DNA of 64,000 bases from Micromonospora saelicesensis (lineage in GTDB: Bacteria; Actinomycetota; Actinomycetes; Mycobacteriales; Micromonosporaceae): assembly GCF_900091575.1 (NCBI RefSeq), contig NZ_FMCR01000005.1, positions 1 through 64,000 of the forward strand. The letters are read 5' to 3'. Numbering within the stretch: position 1 is the first letter of the stretch; each line of letters opens with the position of its first letter. Shown here in pieces: positions 46,528-55,646 of the stretch. The position numbers were made by a program, and so were the translations under genes. A model generated the notes under the pieces. That model had not been told where the DNA came from and ran no database searches. It saw nothing but the letters and a program-made list of their open reading frames with translations.

Positions 46528-47457
46528 GTGCGCGATCATGACCTTCCGGCGCTCGAGCGCCGCCGCGGCAAGAGCCGCTTCGACGACGACGAACCGCAGT
46601 TTCTGAAGCGCGGGCGGCCCACCGAGCCGCTCGCAGACCCGGACAGCGAGCCCGACCCGGACACCGGCGAGCGCTGGTCGTCCTGGGACGACGCCGTGCA
46701 CGGGCCACACCCGCACCCCGCCTGGCTGGTCACCGAGTTGGCCGCCAAGGACACCGAGCTGGGTGTGTTGAAGACCGGCAAGGAGGCGGACGTCCATCTG
46801 GTCCGCCGGGCCGTGCCGGACACCGACCGGTCCTGCCTGCTCGCGGTGAAACGCTACCGCGATCCCGAGCACCGGTTGTTCCACCGCGATGCCGGCTACC
46901 TGGAGGGCCGTCGGGTGCGCCGGTCCCGGGAGAACCGGGCGATGGCCGGCCGGACGGCGTTCGGCCGGCAGATGATCGCCGGGCAGTGGGCGGCGGCCGA
47001 GTTCGCCGCGCTCAGCCGGCTCTGGGAGATCGGCGCCGGGCACGACCGGATCGCCGTGCCGTACCCGGTGCAGTTGCGGGGCACCGAGCTGATGCTGGAG
47101 TTCGTCGGTGACGCCGAATCGGGGGAGGCGGCACCCCGGCTGGCCCAGCTGCGACCCGACCCGACCGAGCTGCGTGACCTGTGGGCCCAACTGGTGGAGG
47201 CGCTGAGGGTGCTGGCTCGGGCCGGCTACGCGCACGGCGACCTGTCGCCGTACAACCTGCTCGTGCACCGGGGTCGGCTGGTCGTGATCGACCTGCCGCA
47301 GGTGGTCGACGTGGTGGCGAACCCACAGGGGCCGGAGTTCCTGGCCCGCGATGTGCGGGTGGTCGGCGCCTGGTTCGCGGCCCGGGGTCTGCCCGCCGAG
47401 CAGGTGGACCCCAGCCTGTTGACCGGAGAGCTGCTGCACGAGGCGGGCCTGCGCTGA
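46528..47457 (+). CDS. RIO1-like serine/threonine protein kinase
   Basis: A 309-residue atypical RIO-family kinase. The nucleotide loop 'LKTGKEADVHLV', the Lys in 'LLAVKRYRD', the catalytic loop 'GYAHGDLSPYNLLVHRG' (Asp and Asn) and the metal-binding 'VVIDLPQVV' are intact. The first 60 residues are charged and probably flexible. GTG 46528 has AAGGGAA upstream; the frame is open from 46417 but that part overlaps no conserved sequence. Bacterial RIO kinases are poorly understood; their eukaryotic relatives act in ribosome assembly. Confidence 0.88.
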   Translation: MRDHDLPALERRRGKSRFDDDEPQFLKRGRPTEPLADPDSEPDPDTGERWSSWDDAVHGPHPHPAWLVTELAAKDTELGVLKTGKEADVHLVRRAVPDTDRSCLLAVKRYRDPEHRLFHRDAGYLEGRRVRRSRENRAMAGRTAFGRQMIAGQWAAAEFAALSRLWEIGAGHDRIAVPYPVQLRGTELMLEFVGDAESGEAAPRLAQLRPDPTELRDLWAQLVEALRVLARAGYAHGDLSPYNLLVHRGRLVVIDLPQVVDVVANPQGPEFLARDVRVVGAWFAARGLPAEQVDPSLLTGELLHEAGLR

Positions 47458-47501
47458 TCGGAGCGGGTCGGGCGGCCACACCGCCCGACCCGCCACGTCG
47501 G

Positions 47502-47750
47502 CTATTGCAGGTAGCGCTCCACCTCGGGCTTGGGGCGTTCGCCCTGGGCGTCCGGGTCGCCGTGGGTCTCCCGGGCGGCCCGTCGGCGGCGCAGCAGGTC
47601 CCAGCACTGGTCGAGGGACTCCTCCAGGGCGCGCAGTCGCTCGCTGGCCTCGCCCTCGGTGCCCGACTCGTGGGCCTGGGCGTCGGCACGCAGCTTGTGT
47701 TCCTCGTCGACCAGCTCGGAGATCCGGTTCAGGATGGTCTTGTCGTCCAT
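47502..47750 (-). CDS. DUF2630 family protein, 82 aa
   Basis: A small, highly charged helical protein. It begins 'MDDKTILNRISELVDEEHKLRADAQAHES', continues with a second helix, 'RLRALEESLDQCWDLLRRRRAARETHG', and ends 'PEVERYLQ'. The pattern matches DUF2630, a short actinobacterial coiled-coil-like family without known function. ATG 47750. It converges on the RIO kinase gene with 44 bp between stops. Confidence 0.85.
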   Translation of the reverse strand: MDDKTILNRISELVDEEHKLRADAQAHESGTEGEASERLRALEESLDQCWDLLRRRRAARETHGDPDAQGERPKPEVERYLQ

Positions 47751-48142
47751 GCCACAGAGCCTGGCACAGGGTGCCGGGCATCGCCCGGATTCGGGGGTAC
47801 CGGTGCGTCCCGGGTCACTGACCCCGCACCGGCCGGCCCGACACCGCCCGTGCGGTGCCGATGCCGCGGCCGGGTCGGCGGCACGCGGCCGTTTCGTCCG
47901 TCGCGCCGGTTCGTCGGCCCGCCCGGCGCGGTGTCGTGCCTGAGTATCCATTCAGGAATCGAGCATGGTGAGAACATCGACGAGCGTGCGTGTACTTAGA
48001 TGGAAATTGCGCCTTCCGCAAGTCTGGAGGTGCCCCTCGTTTGGTGAGATGCTTCCGTCGGCCCAGAAGGTGAATGTTTCATCAACCCGCCCGACCGAAG
48101 TGGACCGCTGCGGTCGCCGGGACGACGAGGAGACGTGGTTCG
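47751..48142. other. Divergent intergenic region upstream of the P450 gene
   Basis: No gene is called in these 392 bp. The first 190 bp are GC-rich. From about 47940 to 48090 the sequence is AT-richer and probably holds the promoter and leader of the P450-terpene genes, with small inverted repeats (CCTGA/TCAGG and TTGCG/CGCAA). I cannot place a convincing -35/-10 pair. Confidence 0.5.
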
Positions 48143-49534
48143 ATGTCGCAGGTGTCCGAGGCGCGCCCCGCCACTGTCAGCACCGAGCCCCGGACAATCC
48201 CGTTACGACGCGCTCTGCCGGCGCTGGTCCGCGATCCGCTGGGCGCGCTCGTCGACTTCGCGCAGGACGCCGACGGCGACGTCGTCCGGCTCAACCTCGG
48301 CTCGTTCCGCCCCTATCTCGTCAGCCATCCTGAGCACCTGCAACGCGTGCTGCGGGACAACGTTGCCAACTACACCCGGGACGGCGACGGGTTGCTCTGG
48401 CGACCGGTCCGCCGCATCGTCGGCGACGCCATCCTGGTCGCCGAGGGTGAGATCTGGGAATCCAGTCGTGGCGCGCTGCAACCGTTGTTCACCGCCAAGC
48501 GGGCCGAGACGCTCGTCGACAAGATGGCCGAGGCGATCAACGAGGCGGTCGACGAGTGGCTCGAACCGGCCCTCGCCGGGCGCCCGATCGACGGCGGCGC
48601 CGAGCTGACCCGGATCGTCCTGCGCACCACCATGCGAGTGCTCTTCGCCGATCGGATCTCGGTCCCCGACGCCCTGCGGATCAGCGCCGCGCTGGACACC
48701 GTCACCACCGCGATGCTTCCCCGACTGCTGATGCCCGCCGTGCCGTACGCGGTGCCGATGCCCGGCGACCGGCGCTTCCGCGAAGCGGTGCGCACCATCG
48801 ACGAGGTGGTGCTGCCGATCATCCGGGAGGCCCGGGCCCATCCCACCGACGGCGACGACATCATCTCCACGCTCTGCCGGCCGCGCGCCGACGGCAGCGA
48901 ACCCGACGAGTACGCGATCCGCGGCGACGTGGTCGCGATGTTCTCCACCGCCACCGAGACCACCATCGCCCTGCTCTCCTGGCTCTGGCCGGTGCTGGCG
49001 TCCCGGCCCGACGTGGCCGAGCGGATGACCGACGAGATCGAGCAGGTGGTCGGCGCCGAACGGGTCGGCCGCGAGCACCTGCCCCAGCTGCGCTACGGCC
49101 GGATGGTGCTCGACGAGATGCTGCGGCTCTACCCGGCCGGCTGGATGATCCCGCGCACCGCGGTCGGCGACGACGTGCTGGGCGGGGTGCGGATCAAGGC
49201 CGGTGGCACCGTGCTGGTCAGCCCGTACGTCACCCAGCGGATGTCGACGTTCTGGACCGACCCGGCGCTCTTCGACCCGGAGCGGTTCGCGCCGGAGTTG
49301 CCCCGGCGGCGCTACCGCTACTCCTACTTCCCGTTCGGCGGGGGCCCGCACCAGTGCCTCGGGCAGTACCTGTTCCTGCTGGAGGCCCAGCTCATCGTCA
49401 GCACCGTGCTGAGCCGCTACCGCTTCCGGCTACGCGAACCGGTCGACCTCACCCCTCGGATGGGCGCCTCGCTGCAACCGAAGCAGCGGGCCGAGGTCAT
49501 CCTCACCCCGGTCGAGCGCCCGGTCGCATCGTGA
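48143..49534 (+). CDS. Cytochrome P450
   Basis: A 463-residue heme monooxygenase without a membrane anchor. The I-helix oxygen-binding region is 'MFSTATETTIALLSW' (E272 and T273 at the acid-alcohol positions). The ExxR pair is E325/R328 in 'DEMLRLYP', and heme ligand C405 is in 'FPFGGGPHQCLGQ'. ATG 48143 has GAGGAG 10 nt upstream; the frame start at 48074 is less likely. It overlaps the class I terpene synthase-like gene by 4 nt, so it probably oxidises that pathway's product. Ferredoxin and reductase partners are not encoded nearby. Confidence 0.93.
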   Translation: MSQVSEARPATVSTEPRTIPLRRALPALVRDPLGALVDFAQDADGDVVRLNLGSFRPYLVSHPEHLQRVLRDNVANYTRDGDGLLWRPVRRIVGDAILVAEGEIWESSRGALQPLFTAKRAETLVDKMAEAINEAVDEWLEPALAGRPIDGGAELTRIVLRTTMRVLFADRISVPDALRISAALDTVTTAMLPRLLMPAVPYAVPMPGDRRFREAVRTIDEVVLPIIREARAHPTDGDDIISTLCRPRADGSEPDEYAIRGDVVAMFSTATETTIALLSWLWPVLASRPDVAERMTDEIEQVVGAERVGREHLPQLRYGRMVLDEMLRLYPAGWMIPRTAVGDDVLGGVRIKAGGTVLVSPYVTQRMSTFWTDPALFDPERFAPELPRRRYRYSYFPFGGGPHQCLGQYLFLLEAQLIVSTVLSRYRFRLREPVDLTPRMGASLQPKQRAEVILTPVERPVAS

Positions 49535-50448
49535 CGGAGACCCCGCGACCGGCGCGGGCCGGTCAGGACGCGGTCGCCGAACAGGGACGGGTGTGCGCAC
49601 TCGCCGTCCGGGGCGTACGCGACCTCCAGAACGTCACCGCCGCTCACCCGGAGCTGTTCGACGCCGCACCGTTCGACGCGGCGCTGCTCAGCTCGGTGGC
49701 CACCGCCATCGCCTTCACCGCGCCGTGGCACACCGCCGCGGAGCTGCGGATCACCACCCGTACCCTGCTGTGGGTCTTCGCCGCCGACTGGCAGGTCGAC
49801 TACCTCGCGCGGTCCGTCGACGACGTGCGGGAGATGGTGACCGACTGCCTCGCGGTGGCCGACGGCGCCGCGCCACCACCGGGGCGTCACCTGGCCCGGC
49901 TGCTGGCCGACCTGCGCGACGAGCTGACCACCGTCCCGGCGTTCGCCCGGCTACGGCCGATCTGGCGTGACGAGCTGGCCCGGATGCTCGCGGCAGTGGC
50001 GCGGGAGTGGGACTGGAAGCACCTGCCGACAGACCCGACCACCGGGCGGCGCCTGCCGGACCTGGACCGCTACCTGGACAACGCCGACAACCTCGCCTGC
50101 TCCTTCGTCAACGTCACCCACTGGATCGCCACCGGCGACGAGAAGACCCTCGCCCAGCTGACCGACCTGCTCGACGCCGGTCGTGGCGTGCAGCGCGTAC
50201 TGCGGTTGGTCAACGACCTGGCCACCCAGGGCCGGGACGCCGAGTGGGGTGACCTGAACGCCCTGCTGCTGGTCGACGACCCGGCGCAGGTGCACGACCG
50301 GCTGGCCGAGCTGACCGCGCGGTCCCGGGGGGACCTGGCCGCCCTCGCCGAGCGGTGCCCCCGCCAGGCGGACTACCTCGGCCGGCAGATCTCCTTCACC
50401 GGCGGCTTCTACCAACTGTCGGACTTCTGGGGGGCACGCGATGAGTGA
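49531..50448 (+). CDS. Class I terpene synthase-like protein
   Basis: A 305-residue all-helical protein. 'NDLATQGRD' (N228, T232, D236) matches the second metal-binding (NSE) motif of class I terpene synthases, (N/D)Dxx(S/T)xx(K/R)(D/E). The first motif appears as 'ADWQVDYLARSVDD' (D86, D90, D97-98) rather than DDxxD. GTG 49531 overlaps the P450 stop, and the stop overlaps the class II cyclase by 8 nt. It probably ionises and cyclises the diphosphate made by the class II enzyme. The identification is from motifs and context. Confidence 0.78.
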   Translation: MTETPRPARAGQDAVAEQGRVCALAVRGVRDLQNVTAAHPELFDAAPFDAALLSSVATAIAFTAPWHTAAELRITTRTLLWVFAADWQVDYLARSVDDVREMVTDCLAVADGAAPPPGRHLARLLADLRDELTTVPAFARLRPIWRDELARMLAAVAREWDWKHLPTDPTTGRRLPDLDRYLDNADNLACSFVNVTHWIATGDEKTLAQLTDLLDAGRGVQRVLRLVNDLATQGRDAEWGDLNALLLVDDPAQVHDRLAELTARSRGDLAALAERCPRQADYLGRQISFTGGFYQLSDFWGARDE

Positions 50449-52063
50449 CGGCGCCACCCGGGTGTTCGCCGACGCGGGGACCGCCGCCGACCCGGTCGCC
50501 GACGCCGCCCGCGAGCTGATCGCCGGCCTGGCGCTGCGGCCGTGGGGGCAGGTCGCCCCCTCGGTGTACGAGAGCGGCCGGCTCGTCGCCGGTGCGGCCT
50601 GGCTGCCGGGACACCACCAGCGGATCGGTTTCCTGCTGCGCGAGCAGCGCCCGGACGGCGCGTGGGGCCCACCCGAGGGGTACGCCCTGGTGCCCACGCT
50701 CAGCGCCACCGATGCTCTGCTCGCGGCGCTGGCCGACGGCGGATGGGCCGGTGCGGATCTACTCGCCCCGGTGGCGCGCGGACTGGACGCGCTCACCGGC
50801 CGGCTGCTCCCCATCCACGCGCGGGCGTTGCCGGACACTCCGGCGCTGGACCTCATCGTCCCCGCGCTTGTCGAGTCGATCAACGGCCGGTTGACAGGGC
50901 TGGACCGGGCGACCGCCGAGCGGCTGCCCCGTCCGCCGCTGGCGCTGCCCGCGGGGCTCGGGTCCGACCGGCTGCGCGCGGTCCGCGCCGCGGTGGCCGC
51001 CGGGGCGGCGCTGCCGACGAAGCTGGCTCACTTCTACGAGGTGCTGGACGCGACACCGGCGGACGCCGGACCGACCCTCACCGCCGTCGGCGCGTCACCC
51101 GCAGCGACCGCCGCCTGGCTGACAGCGGCTGGCCCGGCCGCCGGCCCCGCCGCGCACGCCTTCCTGCGGGAGTTGATCCGCGAGGCTGACGGGCCGGTGC
51201 CCTGCCCGACCCCGATCACCGTGTTCGAGCGGGCCTGGGTGCTCAGCGGGCTGCGCCGCGCCGGTGTCGCTGTCAATCCGCCGGCGACAGTGCTGCGTAC
51301 CCTGGCCGCCGCCACCGGCGCCGAGGGCATCGCCACCGGCGAAGGACTGCCGACCGACGCGGACACCACCTCGGTCACGCTGGACGCGCTGGCCCGCTTC
51401 GGCCGCCCGGCGGACCCGGCGAGCCTGTGGGCGTACGAGACGGCGGAGGGGTTCTGCACCTGGCCGGGGAGCGAGGACGGCTTCTCGGTCACCACCAACG
51501 CGCACGTGCTGGACGCGTTCGGCCAGCACGTGGCCGCACACCCCGGCGCGGACGCCCGGTACCACCGGACGGTTGAGCGGCTCAGTGCCGTGCTGCCGGC
51601 ACACCAGCTCGCCGACGGCCCCTGGCAGGACCGGTGGCACGCCTCGCCGTACTACGCCACCGCCTGCTGTGTGCTGGCGCTGGCCGAGTTCGGGCGGGGT
51701 GCGGCCGCCGCCGAGGCGGTGGATCGGGCGGCCGGCTGGGTGCTGAACAGCCAACGCGCTGACGGTTCGTGGGGGCGGTGGGACGGCACCGCCGAGGAGA
51801 CCGCGTACGCCCTCCAGGTGCTGCTGGCGGTGCCGACGACAGTGCCACGGGTCGACGACGCGGTGGCTCGTGGGCACGCCTACCTGCACGAATCCGCCGG
51901 CCGGGAGCACCCTCCACTGTGGTATGGCAAGGAGCTGTACTGTCCGACCGTCATCGTTCGCGCCACTGTGCTCGCCGCCTGCCGGTTGGCCGGCATCCGT
52001 ACCTTCGGCGTGGACCGATCGGTGGTGGATTGCGGTTACCGGTCAACAAAAACAGCAACTTGA
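50441..52063 (+). CDS. Class II diterpene cyclase-like protein
   Basis: A 540-residue protein of the prenyltransferase/squalene-cyclase alpha-barrel type. The protonating motif is 'PTDADTTS' (D306, D308), i.e. D-x-D-T-T where DxDD is commonest. QW-like repeats occur at 'REQRPDGAWG' (68-76) and 'SQRADGSWGRWDG' (437-449), with 'DGFSVTTNAHVLDAF' between. It should cyclise a linear prenyl diphosphate such as GGPP without ionising it, feeding the class I enzyme. No prenyl-diphosphate synthase is encoded in the window. The stop codon overlaps the promoter of the conservon. Confidence 0.85.
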   Translation: MSDGATRVFADAGTAADPVADAARELIAGLALRPWGQVAPSVYESGRLVAGAAWLPGHHQRIGFLLREQRPDGAWGPPEGYALVPTLSATDALLAALADGGWAGADLLAPVARGLDALTGRLLPIHARALPDTPALDLIVPALVESINGRLTGLDRATAERLPRPPLALPAGLGSDRLRAVRAAVAAGAALPTKLAHFYEVLDATPADAGPTLTAVGASPAATAAWLTAAGPAAGPAAHAFLRELIREADGPVPCPTPITVFERAWVLSGLRRAGVAVNPPATVLRTLAAATGAEGIATGEGLPTDADTTSVTLDALARFGRPADPASLWAYETAEGFCTWPGSEDGFSVTTNAHVLDAFGQHVAAHPGADARYHRTVERLSAVLPAHQLADGPWQDRWHASPYYATACCVLALAEFGRGAAAAEAVDRAAGWVLNSQRADGSWGRWDGTAEETAYALQVLLAVPTTVPRVDDAVARGHAYLHESAGREHPPLWYGKELYCPTVIVRATVLAACRLAGIRTFGVDRSVVDCGYRSTKTAT

Positions 52064-52088
52064 GGGGTTGTGTGGACACTGCTAGCGT
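52060..52088 (+). promoter_or_regulatory. Promoter of the conservon
   Basis: TTGAGG (52060-52065), a 17-bp spacer, and TAGCGT (52083-52088), about 100 bp before cvnA. The -35 begins within the class II cyclase stop codon, so the conservon has its own promoter in addition to any readthrough. Confidence 0.55.
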
Positions 52089-52187
52089 ACGCAGAGCCTC
52101 AGCCCCGGATGCCCCGCTGCGGTGGGACGTCGCCCCCTCTGATCATTCGTTGATGAGCTGAGTCAACGCCCGGCCTGGGACGGTTCA

Positions 52188-54740
52188 ATGCGTTCTCGCG
52201 GTACGAGTATCCGCACCAAGGTTGTCGCCCTGCTGCTCTCCCTGGTCGCGCTCTGGATGTTCGCGGCGTGGGTGACCCTGCGCGACGGCTTCAACCTGCT
52301 CGGTGTCCAGTTGCTCAACAGCAAGGTCTACACACCGAGCGAGCCGCTGTTGCAGGAGCTCCAGGTGGAGCGGCGGTTGACCCAGGCGTACCTGAGCAAC
52401 CCCGAGACCGCGCAGCGGACAGCGCTCGAGGCCGAGCAGCGTAAGACCGCCGAGCTGGCCGCCGACTTCGCCGCCTCGGTGCGCAACTGGCAGGTCGACA
52501 TCGCCGGCAGTTCCGCACTGGACACCCAGCTCGGTATGACGATCGCCCAGGTCAACGCGTTGGAGCAGACCCGCGCGGAGGTGCTGGACCGCAAGATCGA
52601 CCGGATCGCCGCCGCTGAGGCGTACACCGGCGCGATCGAGTCGATCTTCCAGATCTACGACGTGACGGGCAGCCTGGACGACAAGCAGATCGCCGGCGAG
52701 GCGGCGGCCCTGATCCAGCTCAACCGGATGAAGGAGCTGGTCTCCCAGGAGGACGCGCTGCTCAGCGGCCTCTTCGGCAACGGTCGGATGAGCGGCCCCG
52801 AGTACGCCCGCTACGTCGCGCTGGTCGGCTCGGAGCGGTTCCTCGGTGAGGAGACCCGGGTACGGCTCGCCGACGCCGACCAGCGCCGTTACCAGCAGCT
52901 CGTCGAGGGCGAGGCGTTCACCCGACTGCGCGCCGTGCAGGACAGCATCATCCGCGAGGGCCGGCCGTCGACCCAGCTGCCGGTCGGCGCCGAGCAGTGG
53001 CGGGGCACTGTCGAGCCGGTGCTGGCCGAGGTGAACGGCGTCGTCACCGCTGGTGGCGAGGGCATCGTGGACCGGGCCACCGGCGTGGCCGTGATGGTCG
53101 TCGTCCGACTGGTGCTCGCCACCGGTCTGGGCCTGCTCGCCGTCATCGCCTCGGTCGTCGTCTCCATCACCACGGCCCGGAACCTGCTGCGCCAGCTGGA
53201 CCGGCTGCGGGAAGCCGCCTGGCAGCTCGCCGACGAGCGGCTGCCCCGGGTGGTGGAGCGGCTCGGGCGCGGCGAGGAGGTCGACGTGGCCACCGAGGCG
53301 CCCCCGCTGGAGTTCGGCACCGACGAGATCGGCCAGGTCGGCAAGGCGTTCAACGCCGTCCAGGAGACCGCGTTGCGGACCGCCGTCGAGCAGGCCGACC
53401 TGCGTCGCAACGTCCGCGAGGTCTTCCTGAGCCTGGCCCGACGCACGCAGGCGCTCGTCCACCGCCAGCTCACCCTGCTCGACGCGATGGAGCGCCGCGA
53501 ACACGACGCGGAGGAGCTGGAGGACCTGTTCCGGGTCGACCACCTGGCCACCCGGATGCGGCGCAACGCGGAAAACCTGATCGTGCTCTCCGGTTCCACC
53601 CCCGGTCGGGCCTGGCGGCGCAACGTCCCGATGGTCGACGTGGTGCGCGGCGCCGTGGCCGAGGTGGAGGACTACACCCGGGTCAACGTGCTGCCGCTCG
53701 GGCCGGTCTCGCTCGCCGGTCGCGCGGTCGGCGACGTCATCCACCTGCTCGCCGAGCTGATCGAGAACGGCCTGTCGTTCTCCCCGCCACACACGACCGT
53801 CGAGGTCCGTGGCCAACTGGTCTCCAACGGGTTCGCCATCGAGATCGAGGACCGGGGTCTCGGCATGAGCGAGGAGGACCTGGCCGCGGCGAACCACCGG
53901 ATCGTCGACCGGTCCGAGCTGAACCTCGCCAACGCCGCCCGCCTCGGGCTCTACGTGGTGAGCCGGTTGACCGAACGCCACGGCGTGCGGGTACGGCTCA
54001 AGGAGTCCGCGTACGGCGGCACCACAGCTGTCGTGCTGATCCCGCTGGATCTGGTCACCCAAGCCGACGTCTCCCCGGAGGACTCCGGGTCGTTCCGGAC
54101 CGGCTCGGCCATCCCGATGCCGTCGGCGCCCGCCACGGACAGCGGCCGTCCGGCGTCCCTCGCACCGGTCGCGCTCGCCGCGCCGACGACCACCGCGTCG
54201 GAGGTGGCGGTGACCTCGGCGGCGCCGACGCCGGCCGACACCGCCGCGCCGACGACGGACGAGGGGGCCGAGGCGGACACCGTTCTCCCCACCCGACAGC
54301 GGACCACCCCGGCAACCGGCACCCCCGACCTGCCCACCCGCGCTCGGCGCGGGCCGGCTCAGCCAGCCCTGGAAGCCCCGACCGTGCCCACCGGCCTGCC
54401 CGCCGTTGACCCCAGCCGCTCGGAGACCGCCGACGGAGAGCCGGCCGGCGACGGTGGCCCGGTGCCCGCCCGCGCCGAGGCGGAGCGGACCGACTCCGGC
54501 CTGCCCGTCCGGGTCCGACAGGCGAACATCGTTCCCGAGTTGCGAGACGACCCGGCGGTGTCCGAAACCGACGACGAGGATGTGGTGCGCCCACCGGAGC
54601 AGGTTCGCCGGATGATGAGCTCCTACCAGACCGGCACCCGGCGTGGGCGGACCGACGCGGCTCGGCTGCTCGGCGGCGCCTCCGGCGCCCCGGCGGCGAC
54701 GCCGTCCGAGCCGACCGACGAGGATCCACAAGCGACCTGA
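52188..54740 (+). CDS. cvnA: Conservon sensor histidine kinase-like protein CvnA
   Basis: An 850-residue membrane protein at the head of a cvnA-B-C-D conservon. Helix 1 (about residues 10-32) and helix 2 (about 305-330) flank a nitrate/iron-sensing-type helical extracytoplasmic domain. A HAMP region, a helical dimerisation-like region ('VHRQLTLLDAMERREHDAEELEDLFRVDHLATRM') and an HATPase domain follow, with 'LLAELIENGLSFSPP' (N box) and 'DRGLGMSEEDL' (G1). The last 220 residues are Pro/Ala/Thr-rich and disordered. In Streptomyces such proteins form membrane complexes with the three small partners. Confidence 0.9.
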   Translation: MRSRGTSIRTKVVALLLSLVALWMFAAWVTLRDGFNLLGVQLLNSKVYTPSEPLLQELQVERRLTQAYLSNPETAQRTALEAEQRKTAELAADFAASVRNWQVDIAGSSALDTQLGMTIAQVNALEQTRAEVLDRKIDRIAAAEAYTGAIESIFQIYDVTGSLDDKQIAGEAAALIQLNRMKELVSQEDALLSGLFGNGRMSGPEYARYVALVGSERFLGEETRVRLADADQRRYQQLVEGEAFTRLRAVQDSIIREGRPSTQLPVGAEQWRGTVEPVLAEVNGVVTAGGEGIVDRATGVAVMVVVRLVLATGLGLLAVIASVVVSITTARNLLRQLDRLREAAWQLADERLPRVVERLGRGEEVDVATEAPPLEFGTDEIGQVGKAFNAVQETALRTAVEQADLRRNVREVFLSLARRTQALVHRQLTLLDAMERREHDAEELEDLFRVDHLATRMRRNAENLIVLSGSTPGRAWRRNVPMVDVVRGAVAEVEDYTRVNVLPLGPVSLAGRAVGDVIHLLAELIENGLSFSPPHTTVEVRGQLVSNGFAIEIEDRGLGMSEEDLAAANHRIVDRSELNLANAARLGLYVVSRLTERHGVRVRLKESAYGGTTAVVLIPLDLVTQADVSPEDSGSFRTGSAIPMPSAPATDSGRPASLAPVALAAPTTTASEVAVTSAAPTPADTAAPTTDEGAEADTVLPTRQRTTPATGTPDLPTRARRGPAQPALEAPTVPTGLPAVDPSRSETADGEPAGDGGPVPARAEAERTDSGLPVRVRQANIVPELRDDPAVSETDDEDVVRPPEQVRRMMSSYQTGTRRGRTDAARLLGGASGAPAATPSEPTDEDPQAT

Positions 54741-54831
54741 CCGAGCACCGACGACGCGGGTTTCCGCGCGGTGTGACGGTCGAGCCCCAGACGAACAACG
54801 GCGCACAGCCGGGCGAGAAGAGGACGACGAA

Positions 54832-55254
54832 GTGACCCAGAAGACGGCTTCGAGCGCCGACCTGACGTGGTTGCTGGATGACCTGGTGGGCCGGGTGAAG
54901 CAGGCCGAACACGCGGTCGCGCTCTCCACCGACGGCCTCTTGATGGCCTCCTCCCAGGGGTTGAGCCGGGACGACGGCGAGCACCTCGCAGCGATGGCGG
55001 CCGGCATCCAGAGCCTCGCCCGAGGCGCCGGCAAGCGTTTCGGTGGTGGGCAGGTGCAGCAGACCATCATCGAGATGCAGTCATCGTTCCTGTTCGTCAC
55101 CGCGGCCGGCCGCAACGCCTGCCTGGCGGTACTGGCCAGCGAGGACGCCGACGTCGGCCTGATCGCCTACGAGATGGCGATGCTGGTCACCCGCGTCGGC
55201 AAGTACGTCGCATCGCCGTCGCGCGGCACTGATCAGCAGGTCGGCGAGAGGTAG
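54832..55254 (+). CDS. cvnB: Roadblock/LC7 domain protein CvnB
   Basis: A 140-residue roadblock/LC7 protein: 'DLTWLLDDLVGRVKQAEHAVALSTDGLLMASSQGL', then 'FLFVTAAGRNACLAVLASEDADVGLIAYEMAMLVTRVG'. In other bacteria such proteins regulate small Ras-like GTPases, matching CvnD two genes on. GTG 54832 has AGAGGA upstream. It is 5 bp from cvnC. Confidence 0.93.
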   Translation: MTQKTASSADLTWLLDDLVGRVKQAEHAVALSTDGLLMASSQGLSRDDGEHLAAMAAGIQSLARGAGKRFGGGQVQQTIIEMQSSFLFVTAAGRNACLAVLASEDADVGLIAYEMAMLVTRVGKYVASPSRGTDQQVGER

Positions 55255-55259
55255 CGGCG

Positions 55260-55646
55260 ATGACGGTCCAGGGGGAGTCCGCAGACCATCAGTGGGTGGA
55301 TGACCACGCGGGTCCGGTGGTGCGTCCGTACGCGGTGACGCGTGGTCGGGCCCGCCCGGTCACCGGCACATTCGACCTGATCTCCCTGGTCACGGCGACC
55401 CGAGCCGAGGTCACGCCCGAGGTCGGTCTCGGTCCCGAGCATTTGGCGATCGTCGGGCTGTGCCAACGCATACAGTCCGTCGCCGAGATCGCCGCCCATC
55501 TCGACCTGCCGGTGGGCACCATCCGGGTGCTCCTCGGTGATCTGGCGGCCCGCAGCCTGGTGCAGGTCCGCGAGCCGCAGACCACGGCCGGTCTTCCCGA
55601 CAACAGCATCTTCGAGGCGGTAATCAATGGACTACGGGCACTCTGA
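55260..55646 (+). CDS. cvnC: DUF742 protein CvnC
   Basis: A 128-residue DUF742 protein with 'VRPYAVTRGRARP' and a C-terminal winged-helix-like part, 'LCQRIQSVAEIAAHLDLPVGTIRVLLGDLAARSLVQV'. It is the third element of the conservon and its biochemical role is unknown. The start is ATG 55260; the 3' end overlaps cvnD by 20 nt. Confidence 0.93.
   Translation: MTVQGESADHQWVDDHAGPVVRPYAVTRGRARPVTGTFDLISLVTATRAEVTPEVGLGPEHLAIVGLCQRIQSVAEIAAHLDLPVGTIRVLLGDLAARSLVQVREPQTTAGLPDNSIFEAVINGLRAL

Noticed and set aside
46464..46606. Small frame starting 'MAVFAGRFQLP'
   Set aside because: Overlaps the start of the RIO kinase in another frame and becomes low-complexity; no support as a gene.
52185..55115. 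976-residue open frame on the - strand
   Set aside because: Antisense to cvnA/cvnB; composition reflects codon third positions of those genes.
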